Of a stretch of DNA of 5,131 nt, positions 1-5,131 are shown piece after piece. The position numbers and the translations under genes were made by a program. This stretch comes from Candidatus Rhabdochlamydia sp. (GTDB taxonomy: Bacteria; Chlamydiota; Chlamydiia; Chlamydiales; Rhabdochlamydiaceae), in assembly GCA_030043815.1 (NCBI GenBank), contig JASHWX010000019.1, positions 1 through 5,131 of the forward strand, written 5' to 3'. Under the pieces are notes generated by a model. It worked only from the letters and a program-made list of their open reading frames with translations. It made no database searches and had not been told where the DNA came from. The number at the start of each line of letters is the position of its first letter. Positions within the stretch are counted from its first letter, which is position 1.

Positions 1-159
1 ATTGCGAGGACGCTTCAGTTTGAGCTCCGCGACTTTTCCCCAATTCGCAAAGAAGTCTACGCTTATGCGTTTGGAAGCCCCAAGCCCTTGACACAATTAA
101 AACAAGAAATCGAACATCTCTATGCACATTTCCCCGAGCCCGGGCTCAGCTTTTTCTAG
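1..159 (+). CDS. C-terminal end of a probable CDP-glycerol glycerophosphotransferase-like protein (5' end outside window)
   Basis: This frame is open from the first base and ends at TAG 157-159, giving the last 52 residues of a protein that starts outside the window. The stretch DFSPIRKEVYAYAFG lines up with DFSDKRKKIYKYAFG near the C-terminus of the next gene. Over 31 aligned residues 13 are identical, including the run R-K-x-x-Y-x-Y-A-F-G, and the glutamate/isoleucine of the final helix also match. I infer that it is a paralogue of the next gene and so belongs to the same TagB/TagF-type glycerophosphotransferase family, but no catalytic motif lies inside the window. It has about 12 extra residues after the shared end (YAHFPEPGLSFF). 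That tail overlaps the start of the next gene by 38 bp in another frame, so the two are probably co-transcribed and translationally coupled. Confidence 0.7.
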   Translation: MARTLQFELRDFSPIRKEVYAYAFGSPKPLTQLKQEIEHLYAHFPEPGLSFF

Positions 160-1183
160 TGACACTAGATCTGTTTCTATCCTCACAGGACCTGAAACTT
201 ACCTGGACCATTTAGGCGTGTTGAGCTCTGTTCTCGAAATTCCATTGATCGTCACGGAGGACAAGACCTTTCAAGCAGCTAAAACATTTTATCCCGACAT
301 CGATGTCGAGTTGAAATACTTTGACGAGCTCTCGCTTGAATATTTAGCCTCTCGATTTGATTTGATCTTTGAGACAGGAAAATTTTGGGCCGCAGAACTT
401 AAACCTTTTTTAGAGCTTCTCTTTCGCAAGAAGATGCGGTTTGTCTTTTGCCCCCATGGAAATTCCGATAAAGGGCATTCTCTGCAAAATCACGTCAATC
501 AAGACATTTCGCTCGTATACGGCGATCATTTGCACGACCTTTTAAAACAAAACGGGGCTGCGCATCAGATTAGCCATTTCGTGAGAACAGGCAATTACCG
601 CTACCCGTATTATCTTCGCCATCGCGCCTTTTGCGACGCGCTAGCAGAAGAGCGCGTATTTAAACATTTTCAGTCTGAAAGACCGATCATTTTATATGCG
701 CCGTCTTGGCAAGATCGAGAAAATCCCACATCGTTCTTTTCCCAAACAGACCGTCTGATCGAAGAACTTTCCTTTTCCTACAACTTACTGATCAAGCTCC
801 ATCCATTCCTTGTAGAAGACCGGCCCGCTCAAGTTTTGCAAATCCAAGGCCGTTATGAAAATCATCCATCAGTTCAATTTTTAACCGATTTTCCCCCGAT
901 CTACCCCCTCCTTGCCCGCTGCAGCCTTTATTTAGGGGATTATTCATCGATTGGATACGATTTTTTAGCCTTTGATAGGCCTTTGTATTTTTTGAACGCA
1001 GAAAACCAATCACCGTTAAATACTTGCGGATTAGTCGTTCCAGCAGATCGAAATATCAATGAATTTTTAAATGAGACCTGCAATAAAGATTTCTCTGATA
1101 AAAGAAAAAAGATTTATAAGTATGCTTTTGGGGAAAATAGATCGAAAATCGATATAATTAATGAAATAAAATCCCTCATTTAA
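122..1183 (+). CDS. CDP-glycerol:poly(glycerophosphate) glycerophosphotransferase-like protein (TagB/TagF type)
   Basis: This 353-residue protein carries the motif series of the Glyphos_transf family. PHGNSDKG at 111-118 corresponds to the family's HG..K active-site loop, YAPSWQD lies at 192-198, LIKLHP at 223-228 holds the second conserved histidine, and LGDYSSIGYDFLAFDRPLYF at 271-290 matches the DYSS...D nucleotide-binding signature. Family members move glycerol-phosphate or ribitol-phosphate from a CDP-activated donor onto a membrane-linked glycan or growing teichoic chain at the cytoplasmic face. The length fits the short TagB-like members rather than the two-domain TagF polymerases. No signal peptide or membrane helix is seen. 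ATG 122 is the only early ATG. It overlaps the preceding paralogue by 38 bp and has only weak purine-rich sequence upstream, which suggests translational coupling. The acceptor is unknown: chlamydiae are not known to make teichoic acids, so LPS or another surface glycan is a guess. The last ~40 codons are strikingly AT-rich. Confidence 0.85.
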   Translation: MHISPSPGSAFSSDTRSVSILTGPETYLDHLGVLSSVLEIPLIVTEDKTFQAAKTFYPDIDVELKYFDELSLEYLASRFDLIFETGKFWAAELKPFLELLFRKKMRFVFCPHGNSDKGHSLQNHVNQDISLVYGDHLHDLLKQNGAAHQISHFVRTGNYRYPYYLRHRAFCDALAEERVFKHFQSERPIILYAPSWQDRENPTSFFSQTDRLIEELSFSYNLLIKLHPFLVEDRPAQVLQIQGRYENHPSVQFLTDFPPIYPLLARCSLYLGDYSSIGYDFLAFDRPLYFLNAENQSPLNTCGLVVPADRNINEFLNETCNKDFSDKRKKIYKYAFGENRSKIDIINEIKSLI

Positions 1184-1189
1184 TATAAT
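1184..1189 (+). promoter_or_regulatory. -10 hexamer TATAAT upstream of the small membrane protein gene
   Basis: A perfect TATAAT sits immediately after the TAA stop of the transferase gene and 9 nt before ATG 1199. A start about 7 nt downstream would fall at roughly 1196-1197, so the message would have almost no leader. This agrees with the absence of a Shine-Dalgarno: the bases before the ATG are TCCTCCCATT, which resemble the anti-SD rather than an SD. No good TTGACA-like -35 is seen at 16-18 bp spacing. A second TATAAT lies at 1153-1158 inside the transferase gene and would give a leader of about 35 nt. Either could be chance in this 24% GC stretch. Confidence 0.4.
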
Positions 1190-1198
1190 CCTCCCATT

Positions 1199-1504
1199 AT
1201 GTCACAACCTATTCATCCTAATTCATCTTCTCAACCTCCAGGGCAAAATCCGCCAGCGGAAGTGCCGGAGTTTCTCGTCACAGCAAATAAGGGACTTAAA
1301 ATCTGCATTGCCATTTTAGTCGGCTTAGCCGGCCTCGGCGCAGTTGCTATCGGGATTACCTTCACCCCTTTTTCCCGAGAAGCTGGCGCAGCCGCATTCG
1401 CCGTTTCTGCCGCCGCCTTCTCCTTGAGCGGCTGCATATTTTACAGTGCATTCAGTAGAGGCGACACTCCAAATCTTGCAGACCGCGCAGTAACCGCTCA
1501 TTAA
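1199..1504 (+). CDS. Small two-helix membrane protein, possible inclusion-membrane (Inc)-like protein
   Basis: I do not recognise this 101-residue protein as a named family. Residues 1-24 are a Pro/Ser/Gln/Asn-rich, probably disordered head. Two hydrophobic segments follow, at about 34-55 (glycine-rich, GLAGLGAVAIG) and about 62-84 (alanine-rich). They are joined by a very short polar loop, TPFSREAG, and followed by a short polar tail. This closely spaced helix pair is the bilobed hydrophobicity typical of chlamydial Inc proteins, which are type III-secreted into the vacuole membrane, but the pattern is not specific and there is no sequence proof. GC content jumps from 24% just upstream to about 60% in the helix region (1321-1380). 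The gene has no Shine-Dalgarno and starts 15 nt after the first base of a TATAAT box. Its stop lies 36 nt before the next gene's preferred start. It could equally be an ordinary inner-membrane hypothetical. Confidence 0.7.
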   Translation: MSQPIHPNSSSQPPGQNPPAEVPEFLVTANKGLKICIAILVGLAGLGAVAIGITFTPFSREAGAAAFAVSAAAFSLSGCIFYSAFSRGDTPNLADRAVTAH

Positions 1505-1525
1505 TTGTCTTTAATTTCATGCCGC

Positions 1526-1531
1526 TATAAG
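1526..1531 (+). promoter_or_regulatory. Candidate -10 hexamer TATAAG upstream of the repeat-protein gene
   Basis: TATAAG lies in the 36-nt gap before ATG 1541, with 9 nt between the hexamer and the ATG. This is exactly the spacing seen for the TATAAT box of the preceding gene. A weak -35 candidate, TTGTCT at 1505-1510, is 15 bp upstream, which is short. A start near 1538 would again give an essentially leaderless message, consistent with the lack of any Shine-Dalgarno before ATG 1541. Evidence is position and sequence only. Confidence 0.3.
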
Positions 1532-1540
1532 CTGCTTGAC

Positions 1541-3256
1541 ATGACTATAAAACCTCCATCAAAGTTCACTCAATTCGCTCGTCAATTGACCGATTATGAA
1601 AAAACGGGTCAGTTCACTCCTCTATTAAAAAAGAGCTGCTCTGCTTTCGAAGCCGCCTTGACGTCCTCCTCAAAAACACCTTACGATGCTTTCAAGGCGA
1701 AGTATCACGTTCCCCTCCATCCTGAAAGCCCTCAGCAGCCGTTCTCGGCATGCATCATGAAATACATGATGCTCTTTCGCAAGATGTTCCCCTCTCAGAA
1801 AGTCGAAGCTCAAGCCTATGGATTCCAAGTCAAGAATGAGAAAGAAAACCCTTTTAGTGTGCAATGGGATCTTTTGAAGGTCCAAATTGAGAAGAAAGAT
1901 GCGCTCACAGCTAAACTCGAAGCGCTCTTTTGCTATACTTTCTCATTTGATCCTGTGAAAGAAGAATTGAATGTCCTTTTCGATATCGGAGGAGCAATCA
2001 CTGAAAAAGCTGTGAAATCCGCCCTTGTGGATAAAGATCGAAGATTTCTTGATCCTCTTCTAGTTCGAGGCTACAAACCCACACTGCCTGATCTTGATTT
2101 CGTATTGCGTAACTGCAATGAAGATACTCGAGCTGAACGGGCAAAAATGTTAGTCGATGCAGGCGTGAAAGTCGATGCCTCTCTTGCCCATCATGGTTAT
2201 CGTGATGTGAAGGCGATGGAGTTTCTCGTTTCCTTGGGCCATCAACTCTCAGCCGCTGATTTGAAATGCATCCTCAAGCAGGCTCCTGAAAAAGCTTGGC
2301 TGTTCATTCAGTTTTTTAAAACCCATGGATATCCATTCAGTGAAGATGAGCGCATCGATATCCTCGCGAGGCATTTTTCTAAAAATTGCATCGAAATGAT
2401 TTGCCCAGAAGGAAAATTGACATCCGCATTATTGCATAAAATGATGGGATTTGCGGGCGCATTTATTGCACATGGCTATCAACCCATTTTTGAGGATTTG
2501 AAAGCGGCGATCACTGCCAATGATGAACACGCTGTTAAAGCCATGATGCCCAGCTTTCGCCGAGAATTCACGCCAGAAGAGGCGTTGTGCGTCTGGTCAA
2601 GCAGCTTATCAGATTCTTTAAAGAAAGAAATTCTTCGATATACAATAATCACACAGGAACTCTTTCGAGCTGCTTTGACTTCCGGAGAAGTTCAAATGAA
2701 GCTTATCATTCAAGACAACTCCACTTGCGATCAATATAATCGACGCGCCAACGGCCCCTATGAAGTCACTCACAGCGACATCAAATTTGCCATCAGCAAG
2801 CACGTGAGCAGCTACATGCTAGGCTTTTTGATTCGCTGTTGGAGTTACTACCCCTCTCATGAATTTTTTCAAGAGATGTTAAAAGAAGGCCTTGTTGCAC
2901 AATACTTAGATGTGCTGATTGAAGCAAGGTTCGAAGTAGACTCTGAGGATTTTCGCTTCGCTTGCGATCTCCAATGCTCCAAGGACACATTTTATCGTCT
3001 GTTTCATTGGGGACGGGAGAGACATGGCCAAGATGAATGCATTGAATATGGACGCTACACCGGCCGCAGAATTTATGAGTACATCTTAAAATATGAAAAT
3101 GCAGGATACATTCCTACACAAGCAGATCTCGATTACGCACGCGGAAAAGTATCCGATGACGCGTTGAAGCTGATCGAGAGTCATCTCAACCGCAAACGTT
3201 GGGGCGTTTGGCGTGACCAGTATGGGGGTCAACGCACATATGTCATCGAAGACTGA
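1541..3256 (+). CDS. Large protein of degenerate ankyrin-like/alpha-solenoid repeats, unknown function
   Basis: I do not recognise this 571-residue protein by family. The frame is open back to a TTG at 1505, directly after the previous stop, but ATG 1541 is preferred: it is the first ATG and lies 15 nt after a TATAAG box. It is soluble, with no signal peptide or membrane helix. From about residue 165 onward a loose unit recurs every ~25-31 residues: a helix ending in Leu-Leu/Leu-Val, then Gly-aromatic (or Gly-His), then Pro/Ser and an acidic-Leu helix start. Examples are GYKPTLPDLD (177), GHQLSAADLK (233), GYPFSEDERI (263), GYQPIFEDLK (312) and, near the end, GYIPTQADLD (522). This resembles worn ankyrin repeats or another helical solenoid, which would make it a protein-binding scaffold. 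In an intracellular bacterium beside an Inc-like gene, a secreted effector is conceivable but unproven. The 3' end overlaps the convergent gene by 14 bp. Confidence 0.75.
   Translation: MTIKPPSKFTQFARQLTDYEKTGQFTPLLKKSCSAFEAALTSSSKTPYDAFKAKYHVPLHPESPQQPFSACIMKYMMLFRKMFPSQKVEAQAYGFQVKNEKENPFSVQWDLLKVQIEKKDALTAKLEALFCYTFSFDPVKEELNVLFDIGGAITEKAVKSALVDKDRRFLDPLLVRGYKPTLPDLDFVLRNCNEDTRAERAKMLVDAGVKVDASLAHHGYRDVKAMEFLVSLGHQLSAADLKCILKQAPEKAWLFIQFFKTHGYPFSEDERIDILARHFSKNCIEMICPEGKLTSALLHKMMGFAGAFIAHGYQPIFEDLKAAITANDEHAVKAMMPSFRREFTPEEALCVWSSSLSDSLKKEILRYTIITQELFRAALTSGEVQMKLIIQDNSTCDQYNRRANGPYEVTHSDIKFAISKHVSSYMLGFLIRCWSYYPSHEFFQEMLKEGLVAQYLDVLIEARFEVDSEDFRFACDLQCSKDTFYRLFHWGRERHGQDECIEYGRYTGRRIYEYILKYENAGYIPTQADLDYARGKVSDDALKLIESHLNRKRWGVWRDQYGGQRTYVIED
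1752..1772. repeat. Perfect 8-bp inverted repeat with 5-nt loop inside the repeat-protein gene
   Basis: GCATCATG and CATGATGC flank the loop AAATA, encoding the residues around IMKYMM. It lies about 210 nt inside the gene and has no T-run after it, so it is not an intrinsic terminator. It may be an mRNA hairpin or simply a product of the Met/Ile codons there. Confidence 0.4.
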
Positions 3257-4616
3257 TCGATTTGCGTCTTAAATATAAGCACAATAGACCCAAAGCAGCG
3301 CAAAAAATTCCTGGATAGATCAGCCAGAATTTAGCAATGAAATGCTGCACGCCGATATGAATTTCTTCGTCTTGCGATGGGGTGTTCATCAGCACGTAGC
3401 GATATCCCCCCCTTTTAGCGACATAAGCTTTGCGGTAGCCGATGGCGATTTCGTGCGGTTCCACCCCCTCTTCTGCCAAAGTCAGCACACACCGGCACTT
3501 TTCATTATGATCAAAGAGCGGCGAATGGGGGCATTCCCATCGTTTATGACGCAATGTGTGGGGAAGCGGCTGGACGAGCGGCTGGAAGCGCGCTAAGTAT
3601 TTTCCGCCTAAGATCGGCCATCGGAACGATGTGGCTGTCGGGTCGTAGGTCAAAGGCACGATCTCCGAATCATTAAAATTCACATACAAACACGGGTTTT
3701 GCGAGTCTTTTTTACTCACAGCTTCAGGCGATGGTAAAATCTTGATATAGACAGAGCGGTCGATCCCGCTGCCTCCAATTTCTTGCGGGATCTTCGCACG
3801 AATGCCATATCCTGCGCGTCCATTATTGAAGGCCACGACTGAATTTTTGATGAGCGATTCGACAGAGCTCATCACAACGCCGCCTTCTTGCCCGATCATC
3901 AAGACATACTCTTCTCCGCGCTGATCTTCGATCAAGGCAAAAACTCGAGAGGGTTCTTTGCGCTGACTAAGCGAGAGTTCTGCAGCGGTTTCACCGACTT
4001 CTTCAGACTTGATCGCGGTGACCTTCCAAGGCTGTTCGTTGAACTGCATCGGGGTGAGATGGATTTTTCGTGTCGGCTGCAAAATGACAGGCACGCCTTG
4101 CTTGCCGGGGAGGAACAGTGTCATCTGGTCATCAGCGAAACACTTGATCCTCTGTTTAGCATGGGGAAGATAGCGCACGAGTTTGGCTTGGATCCCGTTA
4201 TTGGAAAAGAGGGTGATCGGCATTTCTGATTGCGCTGCTTTAAAAATCTTTTCACTGATGGGGATGAAGACAGGATCATTTTCTGATTCGATAGCGATAG
4301 CATATGTGCTCGGAAGAATGCAGGTTTTCGATTGATGCTTCGAGAGGATCATGATTCCATGAAAACCTAATAGAGAGTCAATGAAAAGGCCCGCAATGGC
4401 AGCCATGGAACCGAGATGGAGCATCAAAAGGGGCAATTGCTGAACTTTGAATAGACGTTTTCGGATGATCGCGATGCTTAAATTGAGAAAAAGAGCGCCG
4501 AGAAGAAGATAAACAGACGGGTGAGGAGATTCAATCAGCATGCCAAGAGCAACCGTCACGCATAAGACGGCAAAGAGCGCAATCGAACAGCGAAAACTCC
4601 CGACAAGTTGTAACAC
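3243..4616 (-). CDS. ResB/Ccs1-like cytochrome c biogenesis membrane protein
   Basis: This protein has the ResB topology: three N-terminal membrane helices (about residues 8-28, 36-51 and 61-83), a large extracytoplasmic domain (about 85-425), and a final helix at about 430-449 with a basic tail LRRKS. Helix 3 carries MLHLG (His67), followed by GLFIDSLLGFHGIMIL. This matches the family pattern of HLG, then a G-rich turn, then GxxG-hydrophobic strand. ResB with ResC/CcsA forms the system II synthase that carries heme across the membrane and attaches it to apocytochrome c. About 457 residues is normal for the family. No ccsA follows: the gene ends in the convergent overlap. GTG 4616 is chosen because the ribosome site at 4626-4631 directly abuts the earlier GTG 4625 but lies 9 nt from this one. 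The extracytoplasmic domain has an unusual Cys/His cluster at about 362-376 (C-H...H...C-x-C). It follows the mreC-like gene by about 55 bp, probably in one operon. Confidence 0.72.
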   Translation of the reverse strand: MLQLVGSFRCSIALFAVLCVTVALGMLIESPHPSVYLLLGALFLNLSIAIIRKRLFKVQQLPLLMLHLGSMAAIAGLFIDSLLGFHGIMILSKHQSKTCILPSTYAIAIESENDPVFIPISEKIFKAAQSEMPITLFSNNGIQAKLVRYLPHAKQRIKCFADDQMTLFLPGKQGVPVILQPTRKIHLTPMQFNEQPWKVTAIKSEEVGETAAELSLSQRKEPSRVFALIEDQRGEEYVLMIGQEGGVVMSSVESLIKNSVVAFNNGRAGYGIRAKIPQEIGGSGIDRSVYIKILPSPEAVSKKDSQNPCLYVNFNDSEIVPLTYDPTATSFRWPILGGKYLARFQPLVQPLPHTLRHKRWECPHSPLFDHNEKCRCVLTLAEEGVEPHEIAIGYRKAYVAKRGGYRYVLMNTPSQDEEIHIGVQHFIAKFWLIYPGIFCAALGLLCLYLRRKSISLR

Positions 4617-4625
4617 CGGTGGCAC

Positions 4626-4631
4626 ACCTCC
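4626..4631 (-). promoter_or_regulatory. Strong ribosome binding site GGAGGT for the ResB-like gene
   Basis: Read on the minus strand, GGAGGT ends at 4626. It touches the GTG at 4625-4623, leaving no spacer, but stands 9 nt from the GTG at 4616-4614. The later GTG is therefore the better start, shortening the protein by three residues. This is the only clear Shine-Dalgarno before any start visible in the window; the + strand genes lack one. Confidence 0.7.
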
Positions 4632-4670
4632 GATATGTATAATTTACTTCTCAGACGATTTTTTTTGCAG

Positions 4671-5131
4671 CTAGAAATGAGGCGGGAGCACAAAGACATG
4701 ATGCAATTCATCGAGATTTCCTGCCGTTGAAATGGCTTCAATCTCATAGGAAGATGCGCCTTCTTTGAGCGTTTGAACAGATGAGACGACAGCGATTCTA
4801 AAACCGGGAGGAAAGATGCCATCTAAACCTGTGGTGACGAGCAAATCGCCTTGGCGAAGAAGCTCTGCCGAGCGCAGATCGCGCGCAGGACTCTCCTTGT
4901 CTGGATAATCGTAATTGAAGCCTGAGCCTCTTAAAACTTGCCCGCGCGAACGCCAGAGTGGATTGCCTGTGCCGTGCAAGACACCTTTAGCGAGATAAAA
5001 ATTTCCCGATTGCTGCAAGAGATGATTTTTTAGCTGCAGCAACTTTGCTGATAGCGCTTCGTCGATGAGATCATCGCGCAGCTGCAAAGCAAAAATGAGA
5101 GACTCTAAATGCTCGAGCAAAAACCGATTCT
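4671..5131 (-). CDS. mreC: Rod shape-determining protein MreC-like, C-terminal part (5' end outside window)
   Basis: The frame is open to the window edge, giving the last 152 residues of a longer protein. The start of the fragment (LLEHLESLIFALQLRDDLID onward, to about residue 40) is a Leu/Gln/Lys-rich helix that fits the MreC dimerisation coiled coil. The rest is the beta-barrel domain. GDLLVTTGLDGIFPPGFRIA at about residues 94-113 is the MreC signature (GD.V.TSG..G.FP.G), with Ala where a Gly after the PxG-x-x position is usual. The ending AGNLDELHHVFVLPPHF matches the family's adLd.Le.V.Vl C-terminus. MreC is an inner-membrane, periplasm-facing scaffold linking MreB to the peptidoglycan synthases of elongation. 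In coccoid chlamydiae the Mre system serves division-site peptidoglycan synthesis. The ResB-like gene follows about 55 bp downstream. The N-terminal membrane anchor is not in view. Confidence 0.8.
   Translation of the reverse strand, partial: NRFLLEHLESLIFALQLRDDLIDEALSAKLLQLKNHLLQQSGNFYLAKGVLHGTGNPLWRSRGQVLRGSGFNYDYPDKESPARDLRSAELLRQGDLLVTTGLDGIFPPGFRIAVVSSVQTLKEGASSYEIEAISTAGNLDELHHVFVLPPHF

Noticed and set aside
419..431. CTCTTTCGCAAGA shared between the transferase and repeat-protein genes
   Set aside because: Both copies encode a Leu-Phe-Arg-Lys stretch by chance. The similarity does not extend into the flanks.
792..1013. 73-codon minus-strand frame opposite the transferase
   Set aside because: It is antisense to the conserved K.HP and DYSS motifs of a convincing gene and has no recognisable domain.
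1141..1153. ATCGA-AAA-TCGAT short inverted repeat near the transferase stop
   Set aside because: A five-base stem without a following T-run is too weak to call a terminator or operator.
1117..1179. Minus-strand mini-ORF of 21 codons from ATG 1179, preceded by GGGAGGA about 10 nt upstream
   Set aside because: The SD-like string is the complement of TCCTCCC. The peptide is tiny and lies antisense to the AT-rich end of the transferase gene, with no promoter or homology support.
1231..1437. 68-codon minus-strand frame opposite the small membrane protein
   Set aside because: It is an Ala/Pro-rich frame produced by the GC-rich helix codons of the real gene and has no ribosome site of note.
1505..1540. 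TTG 1505 as start of the repeat-protein gene (583 residues)
   Set aside because: There is no Shine-Dalgarno and it begins directly after the previous stop. ATG 1541 is a better start and the 12 extra residues look like untranslated leader.
3342..3596. 84-codon plus-strand frame within the ResB-like gene
   Set aside because: It is antisense to the extracytoplasmic domain of a gene with clear family topology, with no domain or start signal.
3888..4229. 113-codon plus-strand frame within the ResB-like gene
   Set aside because: It is a shadow frame with low-complexity-free but unrecognisable sequence and no supporting context.
4656..4666. T8 run on the plus strand in the mreC-resB gap as a terminator
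   Set aside because: It would serve the plus strand, where no gene ends, and no GC-rich stem precedes it.
4556..4822. 88-codon minus-strand frame spanning the mreC-resB junction
   Set aside because: It overlaps the conserved C-terminus of the MreC-like protein and the first helix of the ResB-like protein in another frame.

Overview
The window is almost entirely coding. Its content suggests an environmental (amoeba-associated) member of the Chlamydiota, though that assignment is moderate and rests on context only. The clues are an mreC-like shape gene, a ResB-type cytochrome c maturation gene, a small protein with the paired-helix hydrophobicity of inclusion-membrane proteins, and a large orphan helical-repeat protein beside it. 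No rRNA, tRNA, CRISPR array or insertion sequence is visible.

Left arm, + strand (1-3256). The window opens inside the 3' end of a gene whose last ~31 residues resemble the C-terminus of the next gene. That next gene (122-1183) encodes a TagB/TagF-type CDP-glycerol glycerophosphotransferase-like protein and overlaps its predecessor by 38 bp, so the pair looks like a tandem duplication. Next comes a 101-residue two-helix membrane protein (1199-1504), then a 571-residue protein of degenerate ankyrin-like/alpha-solenoid repeats (1541-3256) of unknown function. Both of these lack a Shine-Dalgarno sequence. Each has a TATAA-type -10 hexamer exactly 15 nt upstream of its ATG, which suggests separate promoters and possibly leaderless transcripts.

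Right arm, - strand (5131-3243). The C-terminal part of an MreC-like protein (4671 to beyond the window edge) is followed after about 55 bp by a ResB/Ccs1-like membrane protein (4616-3243). A strong GGAGGT ribosome site sets the start of the latter. The two probably form an operon. They meet the left arm tail-to-tail, and the two convergent genes overlap by 14 bp at their stops with no obvious intrinsic terminator.

The left arm reads as accessory or surface/host-interaction content (phosphopolymer transferases, candidate secreted or membrane proteins). The right arm is envelope housekeeping (cell shape, cytochrome c assembly). The most interesting material is the tandem transferase pair in a lineage not known for teichoic acids, and the 1184-3256 pair with matched promoter architecture.
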